A DNA stretch of 64,000 bases from Shinella sp032095155 (GTDB lineage Bacteria > Pseudomonadota > Alphaproteobacteria > Rhizobiales > Rhizobiaceae), in NCBI RefSeq assembly GCF_049199905.1, contig NZ_JBLZPK010000059.1:124001-188000 (forward strand). The letters run 5' to 3'. The notes beneath the pieces were generated by a model. That model did no database searches, was not told the DNA's origin, and worked only from the letters and a program-made list of their open reading frames with translations. Below, one piece after another: positions 27,569-39,329 of this stretch (the stretch's first letter is position 1; each line of letters opens with the position of its first letter). A program made the translations under genes and the position numbers.

Positions 27569-27584
27569 AAGATTGGAGAACGAT

Positions 27585-29054
<1,470 letters not shown>

Positions 29055-29060
29055 CCGGAT

Positions 29061-29157
29061 AGCAATGCCCCGGCGGTTTCCGCCGGGTGGCCGGATTGCT
29101 TCCCGATGAAGTTTCCCGCGTGATCCGTTATATCAGACGGTGCGGTTCTCATCGGGA
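29061..29157 (+). promoter_or_regulatory. Structured intergenic segment with an internal IRO box in the suf operon
   Basis: Two nested-stem structures: CCCGGCGG/CCGCCGGG inside AGCAAT/ATTGCT (29061-29100), and TCCCGATGA (29101-29109) with TCATCGGGA (29149-29157). The second would cover part of the GGGAGAG ribosome-binding site of the next small ORF. Between its arms lies TGA-N9-TCA (29121-29135), the RirA pattern, overlapping a TTATAT -10-like hexamer. This suggests a second iron-controlled promoter for sufCDS, or a processing site; both are inferences. Confidence 0.5.
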
Positions 29158-29165
29158 GAGACGAC

Positions 29166-29327
29166 ATGGATCCGGTCAATCTGACATATTATGCCGTGGT
29201 TTGCGGTGGACTGGCAGCGTATGCGCCCAACGTTCGGAACGTGGCGATACGCACGGCGGTGGGGCTCAGCCTCGGCGGCTTTGCCGCCATGATGCTTCCG
29301 GTGGTCCATTTCTTCCTCGGCTTCTGA
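29166..29327 (+). CDS. Small membrane protein within the suf operon, 53 residues
   Basis: A short reading frame between sufB and sufC beginning MDPVNLTYYAVVCGGLAAY and ending VVHFFLGF. It has two hydrophobic stretches (about residues 7-20 and 30-52) with a short positively charged turn (PNVRNVAIR), so it would be a two-helix membrane protein. GGGAGAG lies 5 bases upstream of the ATG; codon usage matches its neighbours. No family is recognised and it is not a known Suf component. It could be a genuine suf-linked small protein, or a spacer ORF with no product. The sufC start is 48 bp further on. Confidence 0.55.
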   Translation: MDPVNLTYYAVVCGGLAAYAPNVRNVAIRTAVGLSLGGFAAMMLPVVHFFLGF

Positions 29328-29375
29328 AACGAAGATGAGAGCGTTTGGACGCTCTGAACGCAGGACCAAGACACC

Positions 29376-30131
29376 ATGCTGGAAATCAAGAATCTGCACG
29401 CTCGCATCGCCGAAGACGGCACCGAGATCATCCGCGGCCTGAACCTCACCGTGAAGGCCGGCGAAGTCGCCGCCATCATGGGCCCGAACGGCTCCGGCAA
29501 GTCGACGCTGTCCTACATCCTGTCGGGGCGCGAGGACTATGAAGTCACCGAGGGTGATATCCTCTATAACGGCGAGAGCATTCTGGAGCTCGACCCGGCC
29601 GAGCGCGCCGCCAAGGGCATTTTCCTCGCCTTCCAGTATCCGGTCGAAATTCCGGGCGTCGCCACGATGCAGTTCCTCAAGGTCGCGATGAACGAGCAGC
29701 GCAAGGCGCGCGGCGAAGCGGAACTGACGACGCCGGACTTCATGCGCCGCGTCAAGGAAGCCGCTGCCGAGCTGAAGATCGCGCCGGAAATGCTGCGCCG
29801 TCCGCTGAACGTCGGTTTCTCCGGCGGTGAGAAGAAGCGTGCGGAAATCCTGCAGATGTCGCTGCTCGAGCCGAAGCTGTGCGTGCTCGACGAAACCGAT
29901 TCCGGTCTCGACATCGACGCGCTGAAGATCGTCGCCGATGGCGTCAACGCGCTGCGGTCGCCCGACCGCGCCGTCATCGTCATCACCCATTACCAGCGCC
30001 TGCTCGACTACATCGTGCCGGACACGGTCCACGTCCTCTACAAGGGCCAGGTCATCAAGTCCGGCGACAAGACGCTGGCGCATGAGCTGGAAGCGAACGG
30101 CTATGCCGACATCATCGGTGCCGCTGCCTGA
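29376..30131 (+). CDS. sufC: Fe-S assembly ATPase SufC
   Basis: 251-residue ABC-type ATPase that dimerises and powers rearrangement of SufB-SufD during cluster assembly. Walker A GPNGSGKS at residues 36-43, Q-loop in FLAFQYPVEIPGV, ABC signature FSGGEKKRAEI near residue 149, Walker B LCVLDETDSGLDID near 168 and H-loop ITHYQRLLDYI near 205. As usual for SufC, the signature serine-glycine pair is followed by GEKKR. It is cytosolic, unlike transporter ATPases. ATG at 29376; 22 bp separate it from sufD. Confidence 0.98.
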   Translation: MLEIKNLHARIAEDGTEIIRGLNLTVKAGEVAAIMGPNGSGKSTLSYILSGREDYEVTEGDILYNGESILELDPAERAAKGIFLAFQYPVEIPGVATMQFLKVAMNEQRKARGEAELTTPDFMRRVKEAAAELKIAPEMLRRPLNVGFSGGEKKRAEILQMSLLEPKLCVLDETDSGLDIDALKIVADGVNALRSPDRAVIVITHYQRLLDYIVPDTVHVLYKGQVIKSGDKTLAHELEANGYADIIGAAA

Positions 30132-30153
30132 AGCATCGTGAAGGAGTAATCTC

Positions 30154-31428
30154 ATGAACATGCAAACAGGCATGAAGCTCTCGGTCGCCGAGACCGCGCT
30201 GTGCGAAGCCTACGACCACGCCCTCGGCGAGCTGCCGGGCGACGGTGCGGTGCTCGCCGCCCGCGACACGCTGATCAGCGATTTCAAGGATGCCGGCCTG
30301 CCGACGCGCCGCGTCGAGGCCTGGCACTATACGGACCTCAAGGCGTTGCTGCGCGCTGTCCCCGCCTTCGATCCGGCCGCATCGGCCGCCAAGACCAGCC
30401 CGCTGGTCGAGGGATCGTCCGTTCTGTCGGTCGTCAATGGCGTGGCCGATGCGCGCGCAACGGCAAGCGGCGTGACGGTCCGCACCTTCAAGGATGCGCT
30501 GGCCGACGGCACCGCCGCCGAAGGCCTTGCCGCCCGCGACCGTGACGACGCGATCGGCCGCATCAACGGTGCCTTCGTGCGCGACGGTTTCGTGCTCGAC
30601 CTGCCTGCCGGCACGGAGCTGGAGGCCCCACTCGAAATCCAGACGGTGCAGAATGCCGGCCAGACGCATACGCGCTTCCCGGTCACTTTTGGTGCGAACA
30701 CCAAGGGGACGATCGTCGAGCGCCACGTCGCCGTCGGTGAAACGGCTGCCTTCGTGACGTCGATCAGCGATATCGCGCTGGGCGATGGCGCCGAGATCAC
30801 CTGGATCATCTTCCAGGCGCAGGGTGCTGTCGATACGCATCTGGGCCAGATCCGCATCACGCTCGGCACGGACGCGAAGCTTCGCCTCTACGTGATCAAT
30901 GCCGGCGGCAAGCTCGTGCGGCAGGAAGTCCACGTCGTGGTGGCAGGCGAGGGCGCGGACCTGAAGCTGCGCGGCATCAACCTGCTCGGCGGCGAGACGC
31001 ATACGGACGTGACGTTTACGGTCGGTCATGACGTGCCGAACACGACTTCGACGGAAGTCATCCGCAACGTGATCTTCGATCGCGCCCGCGGCGTCTTCCA
31101 GGGCCAGATCCGGGTCGCCCCGGATGCCCAGAAGACCGACGCCAAGATGTCGTGCAACACGCTGCTCTTGTCCGACGAAGCCGACTTCTCCGCCAAGCCG
31201 GAGCTGGAAATCTTCGCCGACGACGTGCAGTGCGGCCATGGCGCGACCGTGATCGATATCGACCATGTCCAGCTGTTCTATCTGATGGCCCGCGGCATCC
31301 CGGAAAACAAGGCGCGCGCCATGCTGGTCAACGCCTTCGTCGCCGAGATCGTCGAAGAACTGGAAGACGAGCCGCTGGTCGAGGCGCTGGAAGGCGTCAT
31401 CGCCGTCTGGCTCGAAAAGCACGCCTGA
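30154..31428 (+). CDS. sufD: Fe-S scaffold protein SufD
   Basis: 424-residue paralogue of SufB and third part of the SufBC2D scaffold. The N-terminal helical region includes LPTRRVEAWHYTDLKALLRAV. The beta-helix core follows, with FDRARGVFQGQIRVAPDAQKTDAKMSCNTLLLSDEADFSAKPELEIFADDVQCGHGATVIDID. The conserved His in CGHGATV near residue 361 matches the residue proposed to be a cluster ligand in SufD. It ends with FYLMARGIPENKARAMLVNAFVAEIVEEL. ATG at 30154 has GGAG 8 bases upstream. Confidence 0.97.
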   Translation: MNMQTGMKLSVAETALCEAYDHALGELPGDGAVLAARDTLISDFKDAGLPTRRVEAWHYTDLKALLRAVPAFDPAASAAKTSPLVEGSSVLSVVNGVADARATASGVTVRTFKDALADGTAAEGLAARDRDDAIGRINGAFVRDGFVLDLPAGTELEAPLEIQTVQNAGQTHTRFPVTFGANTKGTIVERHVAVGETAAFVTSISDIALGDGAEITWIIFQAQGAVDTHLGQIRITLGTDAKLRLYVINAGGKLVRQEVHVVVAGEGADLKLRGINLLGGETHTDVTFTVGHDVPNTTSTEVIRNVIFDRARGVFQGQIRVAPDAQKTDAKMSCNTLLLSDEADFSAKPELEIFADDVQCGHGATVIDIDHVQLFYLMARGIPENKARAMLVNAFVAEIVEELEDEPLVEALEGVIAVWLEKHA

Positions 31429-31457
31429 CAGGGTACGCCTGATAAAGGACGAATAAG

Positions 31458-32699
31458 ATGGAACACGCTTTGCCCACAGCAGGCTATGACGTCGAGGCGA
31501 TCCGCAAGGATTTCCCGATCCTGTCGAAGACGGTCTATGGCAAGCCGCTGGTCTATCTCGACAATGGCGCCTCGGCGCAGAAGCCGCAGTCGGTGATCGA
31601 CGCGATCTCGCATGCCTATTCGAACGAATATGCCAATGTACATCGCGGCCTTCATTTCCTGTCGAATGCTGCCACGGATGCCTATGAGGCGGCGCGCGAA
31701 AAGGTGCGCCGTTTCCTGAACGCTTCCTCGGTCGACGAGATCATCTTCACGAAATCCTCCACCGAGGCGATCAATACGGTTGCCTATGGCTACGGCATGC
31801 CGAAGCTGGGTGAGGGCGACGAGATCGTTCTGTCGATCATGGAGCACCACTCCAATATCGTGCCGTGGCATTTCATCCGCGAGCGGCAGGGCGCCAAGCT
31901 GGTCTGGGCGCCGGTGGACGAGACGGGTGCGTTCCACATCGAAGAGTTCGAAAAGTGCCTGACGGAGCGCACCAAGCTCATTGCGATCACGCATATGTCG
32001 AATGCGCTCGGCACCATCGTGCCGGTCAAGGAGATCTGCCGCATCGCCCGCGAGCGCGGCATTCCGGTGCTGGTCGACGGTTCGCAGGGCGCGGTGCATA
32101 TGCCGGTCGACGTGCGCGACATCGACTGCGACTGGTATGTGATGACCGGCCACAAGCTTTACGGCCCCTCCGGCATCGGCGTGCTCTACGGCAAGATGGA
32201 CCGCCTGAAGGAGATGCGCCCCTTCCAGGGCGGCGGCGAGATGATCGTCGAGGTCACGGAAGATATCGTCACCTACAACGACCCGCCGCACCGTTTCGAA
32301 GCCGGCACGCCGCCGATCGTGCAGGCGATCGGGCTTGGCCATGCGCTTGATTATATGGAAAAGATCGGCCGCGCGGCGATTTCGACCCATGAAGCCGATC
32401 TGCGCGACTATGCCCACGAGCGGCTGTCGGCGATCAATTCGCTGAAGATTTTCGGTACGGCGCCGGGCAAGGGCTCGATCTTCTCCTTCGAGCTGGAAGG
32501 CATTCATGCCCATGACGTGTCGATGGTCATCGATCGGGCAGGGGTTGCGGTGCGCGCCGGCACCCATTGTGCCCAGCCGCTCTTGAAACGCTTCGGCGTT
32601 ACCTCCACATGCCGAGCATCGTTCGGCCTCTATAACACGCGCGCCGAAGTCGATGCCCTGGCCGATGCGCTCGACCACGCCCGCAAGTTTTTTGCCTGA
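31458..32699 (+). CDS. sufS: Cysteine desulfurase SufS
   Basis: 413-residue group II PLP desulfurase that mobilises cysteine sulfur for the SufBCD scaffold. Visible: DFPILSKTVYGKPLVYLDNGASAQKP, GLHFLSNAATDAYE, TKSSTEAINTVAYGYG, EHHSNIVPW, PLP lysine 233 in MTGHKLYGPSGIG, and catalytic Cys371 in the structured RAGTHCAQPLL loop that separates SufS from IscS-like enzymes. No SufE gene is present in this operon, so a SufE or SufU partner must come from elsewhere, or the IscS-type desulfurase shares the work. It starts 29 bp after sufD. Confidence 0.97.
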   Translation: MEHALPTAGYDVEAIRKDFPILSKTVYGKPLVYLDNGASAQKPQSVIDAISHAYSNEYANVHRGLHFLSNAATDAYEAAREKVRRFLNASSVDEIIFTKSSTEAINTVAYGYGMPKLGEGDEIVLSIMEHHSNIVPWHFIRERQGAKLVWAPVDETGAFHIEEFEKCLTERTKLIAITHMSNALGTIVPVKEICRIARERGIPVLVDGSQGAVHMPVDVRDIDCDWYVMTGHKLYGPSGIGVLYGKMDRLKEMRPFQGGGEMIVEVTEDIVTYNDPPHRFEAGTPPIVQAIGLGHALDYMEKIGRAAISTHEADLRDYAHERLSAINSLKIFGTAPGKGSIFSFELEGIHAHDVSMVIDRAGVAVRAGTHCAQPLLKRFGVTSTCRASFGLYNTRAEVDALADALDHARKFFA

Positions 32700-32710
32700 G
32701 GAGGTGAATC

Positions 32711-33091
32711 ATGTCCCTCGACGCAACCCAAGACAAGGTGGATGTCCGCGAAGGCATCGTTCATTCGGCAATCCCGGCCGATGAACTGGCACGCCTGTCC
32801 GACGACGTCATTTCCGCGCTGAAGACGGTCTATGACCCGGAAATCCCGGCCGACATCTTCGAACTCGGCCTGATCTACAAGATCGACATCGAAGACGACC
32901 GCATGGTCAAGATCGACATGACGCTGACCGCTCCGGGCTGCCCCGTCGCCGGCGAGATGCCGGGCTGGGTGGAAAACGCCGTGAGCGCCGTCGAGGGCGT
33001 GTCCGGCGTCGAGGTCAGGATGACCTTCGATCCGCCGTGGACGCCGGACCGTATGTCGGAAGAGGCGCAGGTCGCGGTTGGCTGGTACTAG
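32711..33091 (+). CDS. sufT: SUF system accessory protein SufT (DUF59/MIP18)
   Basis: 126 residues of the MIP18/DUF59 family. DDVISALKTVYDPEIPADIFELGLIYKIDI covers the conserved DPE/hydrophobic core, TLTAPGCPVAGEMPGWVENAV contains the invariant reactive cysteine (about residue 78), and VRMTFDPPWTPDRMSEEAQ is the C-terminal motif. SufT-type proteins help maturation of Fe-S proteins under high cluster demand. It lies 11 bp after sufS in an intact operon order; rhizobial literature often calls this position sufX. Confidence 0.94.
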   Translation: MSLDATQDKVDVREGIVHSAIPADELARLSDDVISALKTVYDPEIPADIFELGLIYKIDIEDDRMVKIDMTLTAPGCPVAGEMPGWVENAVSAVEGVSGVEVRMTFDPPWTPDRMSEEAQVAVGWY

Positions 33092-33098
33092 CTTGATA

Positions 33099-33121
33099 CC
33101 GAAAAGTTGAAGACTTTTCGG
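33099..33121. repeat. Palindromic intergenic unit of rhizobial type
   Basis: A 9-bp perfect stem CCGAAAAGT / ACTTTTCGG around a 5-base loop, directly followed by GATAAGATCATGCGG. This combination closely resembles the palindrome-plus-GATCATGC units repeated in Rhizobiales intergenic regions (mosaic elements of the RIME kind). It separates sufT from sufA; no T-run follows, so I do not call it a terminator. Confidence 0.55.
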
Positions 33122-33228
33122 ATAAGATCATGCGGTAGCAGAGTATTGATCCCTTAACGAGGGAACACTAGATTTGGATTCGGAAACCGTCGGGCCTTGA
33201 ACCCGGCCGGTCGAAGGAGATACGGCCC

Positions 33229-33618
33229 ATGGCCTTTGCAGTGATGACACTTACCGATGCGGCGGCCAGCCGCGTCAAGGCGATCGTCGACAATGCCGGC
33301 GGCGACGCCAAGGGCATTCGCGTCGGCATCAAGAAGGGCGGTTGCGCCGGGATGGAATATTCCATCGATCTCGTGACCGAACCCAATGCCAAGGACGACC
33401 TGATCGAGCTGAACGGCGCCCGCGTCTGGGTGGCGCCTGAGGCCGTGCTCTATCTGCTCGGCACGCAGATGGATTTCGAAGTGACGACCCTGCGCTCCGG
33501 CTTCACCTTCCACAACCCGAACCAGACGTCCGCCTGCGGCTGCGGCGAATCGGTGGAGCTGAAGCCCGCCGACCTCGCAGCCCTTGCCGCCGCCGGCCAG
33601 CCGACGGTGCGCGCCTGA
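33229..33618 (+). CDS. sufA: A-type Fe-S carrier protein SufA
   Basis: 129-residue A-type carrier that moves Fe-S clusters from the scaffold to target proteins. The three invariant cysteines are present: Cys39 in KKGGCAGMEY, and Cys103 and Cys105 in TSACGCGES. LTDAAASRVKAIVDNAG and the FTFHNPNQTSACGCG end are canonical. ATG at 33229 has AAGGAGA 8 bases upstream. A 137-bp gap with a palindromic unit separates it from sufT, wider than the other suf spacings, so it may be partly uncoupled from the operon. Confidence 0.96.
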   Translation: MAFAVMTLTDAAASRVKAIVDNAGGDAKGIRVGIKKGGCAGMEYSIDLVTEPNAKDDLIELNGARVWVAPEAVLYLLGTQMDFEVTTLRSGFTFHNPNQTSACGCGESVELKPADLAALAAAGQPTVRA

Positions 33619-33733
33619 CATCAGGGGATGCAGGGACTGCAAATCCTTGCACCTTTTCTTTGCAGATGGTTTTGCCTAGTCTCCCTCAGCCGGCGTGCTG
33701 ATACCGGTGGTGTCGCAACGGGGAGGGCGCGCG

Positions 33734-35620
33734 ATGATGGGCTTTGCCGCCGCACTTTACCAGAACCTGCCGTTTCCCGTGCTCATCGTCGATGCCGCAG
33801 CGCATGTCGTGTCGTATAACGATGCGGCCGCGCGCACGTTTGGTTGGAGCAAGGACGGCCAGATCCCCTCCGATTCGCCCGTTATCGATGGGCCTGACGC
33901 AACAGGATTGCTCGCCCTTCATGCGGCGACCGGTCGGGAAAACGCCTATCCGTTTGTCTTCCGTCATGACAACGGGTCCCGCTTCGAGGCGACCGCCCAT
34001 GTCATCCCCGTTCCGGACGAGACCGGCCGTGCCCGCTATGCGCTTCTCCTGCGCAGCCTGTTGAGCGGCGGCAGCCATGGCGAGCAGATCCTGCTTGGCC
34101 AGCGCATTGCTTCTGCACTCGACACGATGAACGAGGGTTTTGCGATCTTCGATCAGGAGGAGCGCCTGATCATGTTCAACCGCTCCTACAAGGAACGTAC
34201 CGGCGTGGCGCGCGACGCCGTGCGCGTCGGGGCGACGCTGGAGAGTATCGCGCGCGCCAGCATCCGCGCCGGCATGTTTCCCGGCATTGTCGAAGGCACG
34301 CCCGAAGCCGAGGCCATGGTGCGCGAGCGTCTGGAAAGCCACCGCAACACCGACAGCGGGGGCAGCGTCTTCGAATTCGGCAAGGACCGCTGGATCCGCG
34401 GCGAGAGCCACGTCGCCGAAACCGGCGACATCGTCGCGCTTCGTGTCGACATATCGGAGTTGAAGCGCGCGGAAGCAGCGCTGGAGGAGAAACGTCGCGA
34501 CTATCTTTCGCTGCTGCAGATCCTGCCCGACATGATCCTGCGCTTCGACAGGAACCTGACCATCCGCTTCGCCAACGACAAATACGCCGCCCATGTCGGT
34601 TCGACGACCGATGAGCTTCTCGGTCGCTACCTGCCGGACGTTGCCTGCGCGCCGGAGCAGACTGCCGACCTCATCAACATCACGAATTATACGCGGGAGG
34701 CCCCCGTGCGCTCGCTCGAGGTCTGTACCGAAGGGCCGGATGGGCAGGAAGAATGGATGTTCTGGACGGCCGTGGCGATCTTCGATGATGATGGGGTGGC
34801 CGAGGTGGTGAGTGTCGGCCGCGACATCACCGAGGCCAAGCGCCAGCAGCAGCAGGTGGAAGCTCAGACGAACGAGTTGCGCCGCAAGAACGAGGCGCTC
34901 GACCAGTTCACCGCCACGGTGTCCCATGACTTGAAGGCGCCGCTGCGCCATCTCTCGATGTTCGCCGAGATGATTTCCGAGGATTTGCACCGCGGTGAAC
35001 ACGATGAATTGGCGCATTACGCCGATCATGTGCGCAAGAGTGCCGCGCGCATGCGGCGCATCATCGACAGCCTGCTCGAATTCTCGCAGATCGCCTACCG
35101 CATCACCACGCCGAAGCCTGTCGCCCTTTCGGATGTTGTGCGCGATGCGCTGGCGCTGCTCGAAACCCATGTGCAGGAGGCGGGCGGCTCGGTCGATGTC
35201 GCCGCGCTGCCGGAGATCATGGGCGATCAGGAGCTTCTGAAGCGCCTGGCGCAGAACCTGATCGGCAATGCCCTGAAATACCGCAGGCCCGGCGAAATAC
35301 CCGTGGTGCGTGTCTACTGCCGGGAAAACGAGGAGGCCGTCGATTTCATTGTGGAGGATGACGGTATCGGTATCGACCCGCAGCATGTCGGGCGGATTTT
35401 CGAAGTCTTTCAGCGGCTTCACCGGGATGAAACGGTTTATCAGGGCACGGGCGTCGGCCTGGCGCTGGCGCGCCGCATCGTCGAAAGTCACAACGGTGTG
35501 ATCGCGCTTGACACGACCTATGGTCCGGGCGCACGCTTCATCGTGACGTTTCCGCAACCCATAAAATCAAGGGGGAGCGATCGTGGTAAGCTTGGCCAGG
35601 AAGCTGATCGTCGTCGATGA
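33734..35620 (+). CDS. Cytoplasmic PAS-domain sensor histidine kinase
   Basis: 628 residues with no transmembrane segment. Three PAS-like regions: about 5-105 (LYQNLPFPVLIVDAAAHVVSYN), 115-240 (ALDTMNEGFAIFDQEERLIMFN, a PAS-7-like unit ending in LRVDISELKRAE) and 255-375 (LLQILPDMILRFDRN). A coiled coil (KRQQQQVEAQTNELRRKNEAL) leads to a HisKA domain with the phospho-accepting His in FTATVSHDLKAPLRHL near residue 397. A HATPase domain follows with NLIGNALKYRRPGE (N box) and VEDDGIGIDP (G1). The ATG at 33734 has GGAGGG upstream. Its 3' end overlaps the response regulator start by 38 bp. The layout resembles phytochrome-family or light/redox kinases, but no chromophore domain is present; ligand unknown. 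Confidence 0.92.
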   Translation: MMGFAAALYQNLPFPVLIVDAAAHVVSYNDAAARTFGWSKDGQIPSDSPVIDGPDATGLLALHAATGRENAYPFVFRHDNGSRFEATAHVIPVPDETGRARYALLLRSLLSGGSHGEQILLGQRIASALDTMNEGFAIFDQEERLIMFNRSYKERTGVARDAVRVGATLESIARASIRAGMFPGIVEGTPEAEAMVRERLESHRNTDSGGSVFEFGKDRWIRGESHVAETGDIVALRVDISELKRAEAALEEKRRDYLSLLQILPDMILRFDRNLTIRFANDKYAAHVGSTTDELLGRYLPDVACAPEQTADLINITNYTREAPVRSLEVCTEGPDGQEEWMFWTAVAIFDDDGVAEVVSVGRDITEAKRQQQQVEAQTNELRRKNEALDQFTATVSHDLKAPLRHLSMFAEMISEDLHRGEHDELAHYADHVRKSAARMRRIIDSLLEFSQIAYRITTPKPVALSDVVRDALALLETHVQEAGGSVDVAALPEIMGDQELLKRLAQNLIGNALKYRRPGEIPVVRVYCRENEEAVDFIVEDDGIGIDPQHVGRIFEVFQRLHRDETVYQGTGVGLALARRIVESHNGVIALDTTYGPGARFIVTFPQPIKSRGSDRGKLGQEADRRR

Positions 35621-35990
35621 CGATCCGGTGGATGTGCGCTTCGTGATGCGCGCCTTCAGCGATGCCGGCAGCATCATCGAGATTACCCATGTGACCGATG
35701 CGGACATGGCAAGCGATCGTCTCGCGACGGAAGCTTTTGACTACATCCTGCTCGACATCAACATGCCCGGCACCAACGGCATGGAGCTTCTGAAACGTCT
35801 GCGCGGCGATGCCCGCACGGCGGTAACACCGGTCATCATGCTGTCGTCGTCGTCGAATACGGCTGATGTCAACCGCGCCTATGAGAACGGCGCCAATGCC
35901 TATGCGGTGAAACCCTCGACGCTCAGCGGCTACCGCGATTTCGCCGAGGGCTTCACCCGCTTCTGGGTGGACGTCGCCGTTTCGCCCTAA
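35583..35990 (+). CDS. Single-domain response regulator (Rcp1-like)
   Basis: 135-residue stand-alone receiver: acidic pocket VDDDPVD (residues 11-17), phospho-acceptor Asp58 in YILLDINMPGTNG, switch Ser in IMLSSSS near 88-91 and Lys110 in YAVKPS. No output domain, so it would act as a phosphorelay shuttle or by protein contact. The long alpha4-beta5 region and SGYRDFAEGFTRFW end match the Rcp1-like group that pairs with PAS/phytochrome kinases. GTG at 35583 lies 7 bases after GGGGGAG, inside the kinase gene, giving tight translational coupling. Confidence 0.92.
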   Translation: MVSLARKLIVVDDDPVDVRFVMRAFSDAGSIIEITHVTDADMASDRLATEAFDYILLDINMPGTNGMELLKRLRGDARTAVTPVIMLSSSSNTADVNRAYENGANAYAVKPSTLSGYRDFAEGFTRFWVDVAVSP

Positions 35991-36013
35991 CCAGTCCCTG
36001 CCCGAAAATGAAA

Positions 36014-36050
36014 AGCCCCGGCCGATGGGATCGGCCGGGGCAATCGTTTT
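36014..36050. terminator. Bidirectional rho-independent terminator
   Basis: GCCCCGGCCGAT pairs with ATCGGCCGGGGC (12 bp, 3-base loop, 36015-36041), with A-run on one side and a T-run after CAATCG on the other. It closes the kinase/regulator pair and the convergent gcv operon. Confidence 0.88.
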
Positions 36051-36061
36051 GTGTGCCGTGT

Positions 36062-38922
<2,861 letters not shown>

Positions 38923-38923
<1 letters not shown>

Positions 38924-39285
38924 CAGCCGACAAGCTCCTTGTAGGCGGCTTCATCCATCAGGCCGTCGGCATCGGCCACATTGGCAAGCTTCAGCTTGAA
39001 GAACCAGCCGGCACCCTGCGGGTCGCTGTTGACGAGGGAGGGATCGGCGGTGATCGCCTCGTTGACTTCGACGATTTCTCCGTCGAGCGGGCAATAGACA
39101 TCGGAGGCCGCCTTCACGCTTTCAACGGTGGCCGCATCGCCACCCTTTTCGAAGGTCGCGCCGACCTCGGGCAGTTCGACGAAGACGAGATCGCCGAGCT
39201 GTTCGGCCGCATGGACCGTGATGCCGACGGTCGCGACGCCGCCTTCGATCTTCAGCCACTCGTGTTCTTCGGTGAATTTCAGCAT
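38923..39285 (-). CDS. gcvH: Glycine cleavage system H protein
   Basis: 120-residue lipoyl carrier. Lys58 in the TVESVKAASDVYCPLDGEIVEVN segment is the lipoylation site; KFTEEHEWLKIEGGVATVGIT at the start and DPQGAGWFFKLKLA near the end are canonical. It shuttles the aminomethyl group between GcvP, GcvT and the lipoamide dehydrogenase. It needs lipoate, which LipB (encoded at 52.4 kb) helps supply. Starts 44 bp after gcvT. Confidence 0.98.
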
Positions 39286-39329
39286 GTTTGTTCCTCTCTG
39301 GGGATGGGTGGGTGGCAGGTGCGCTTGTT

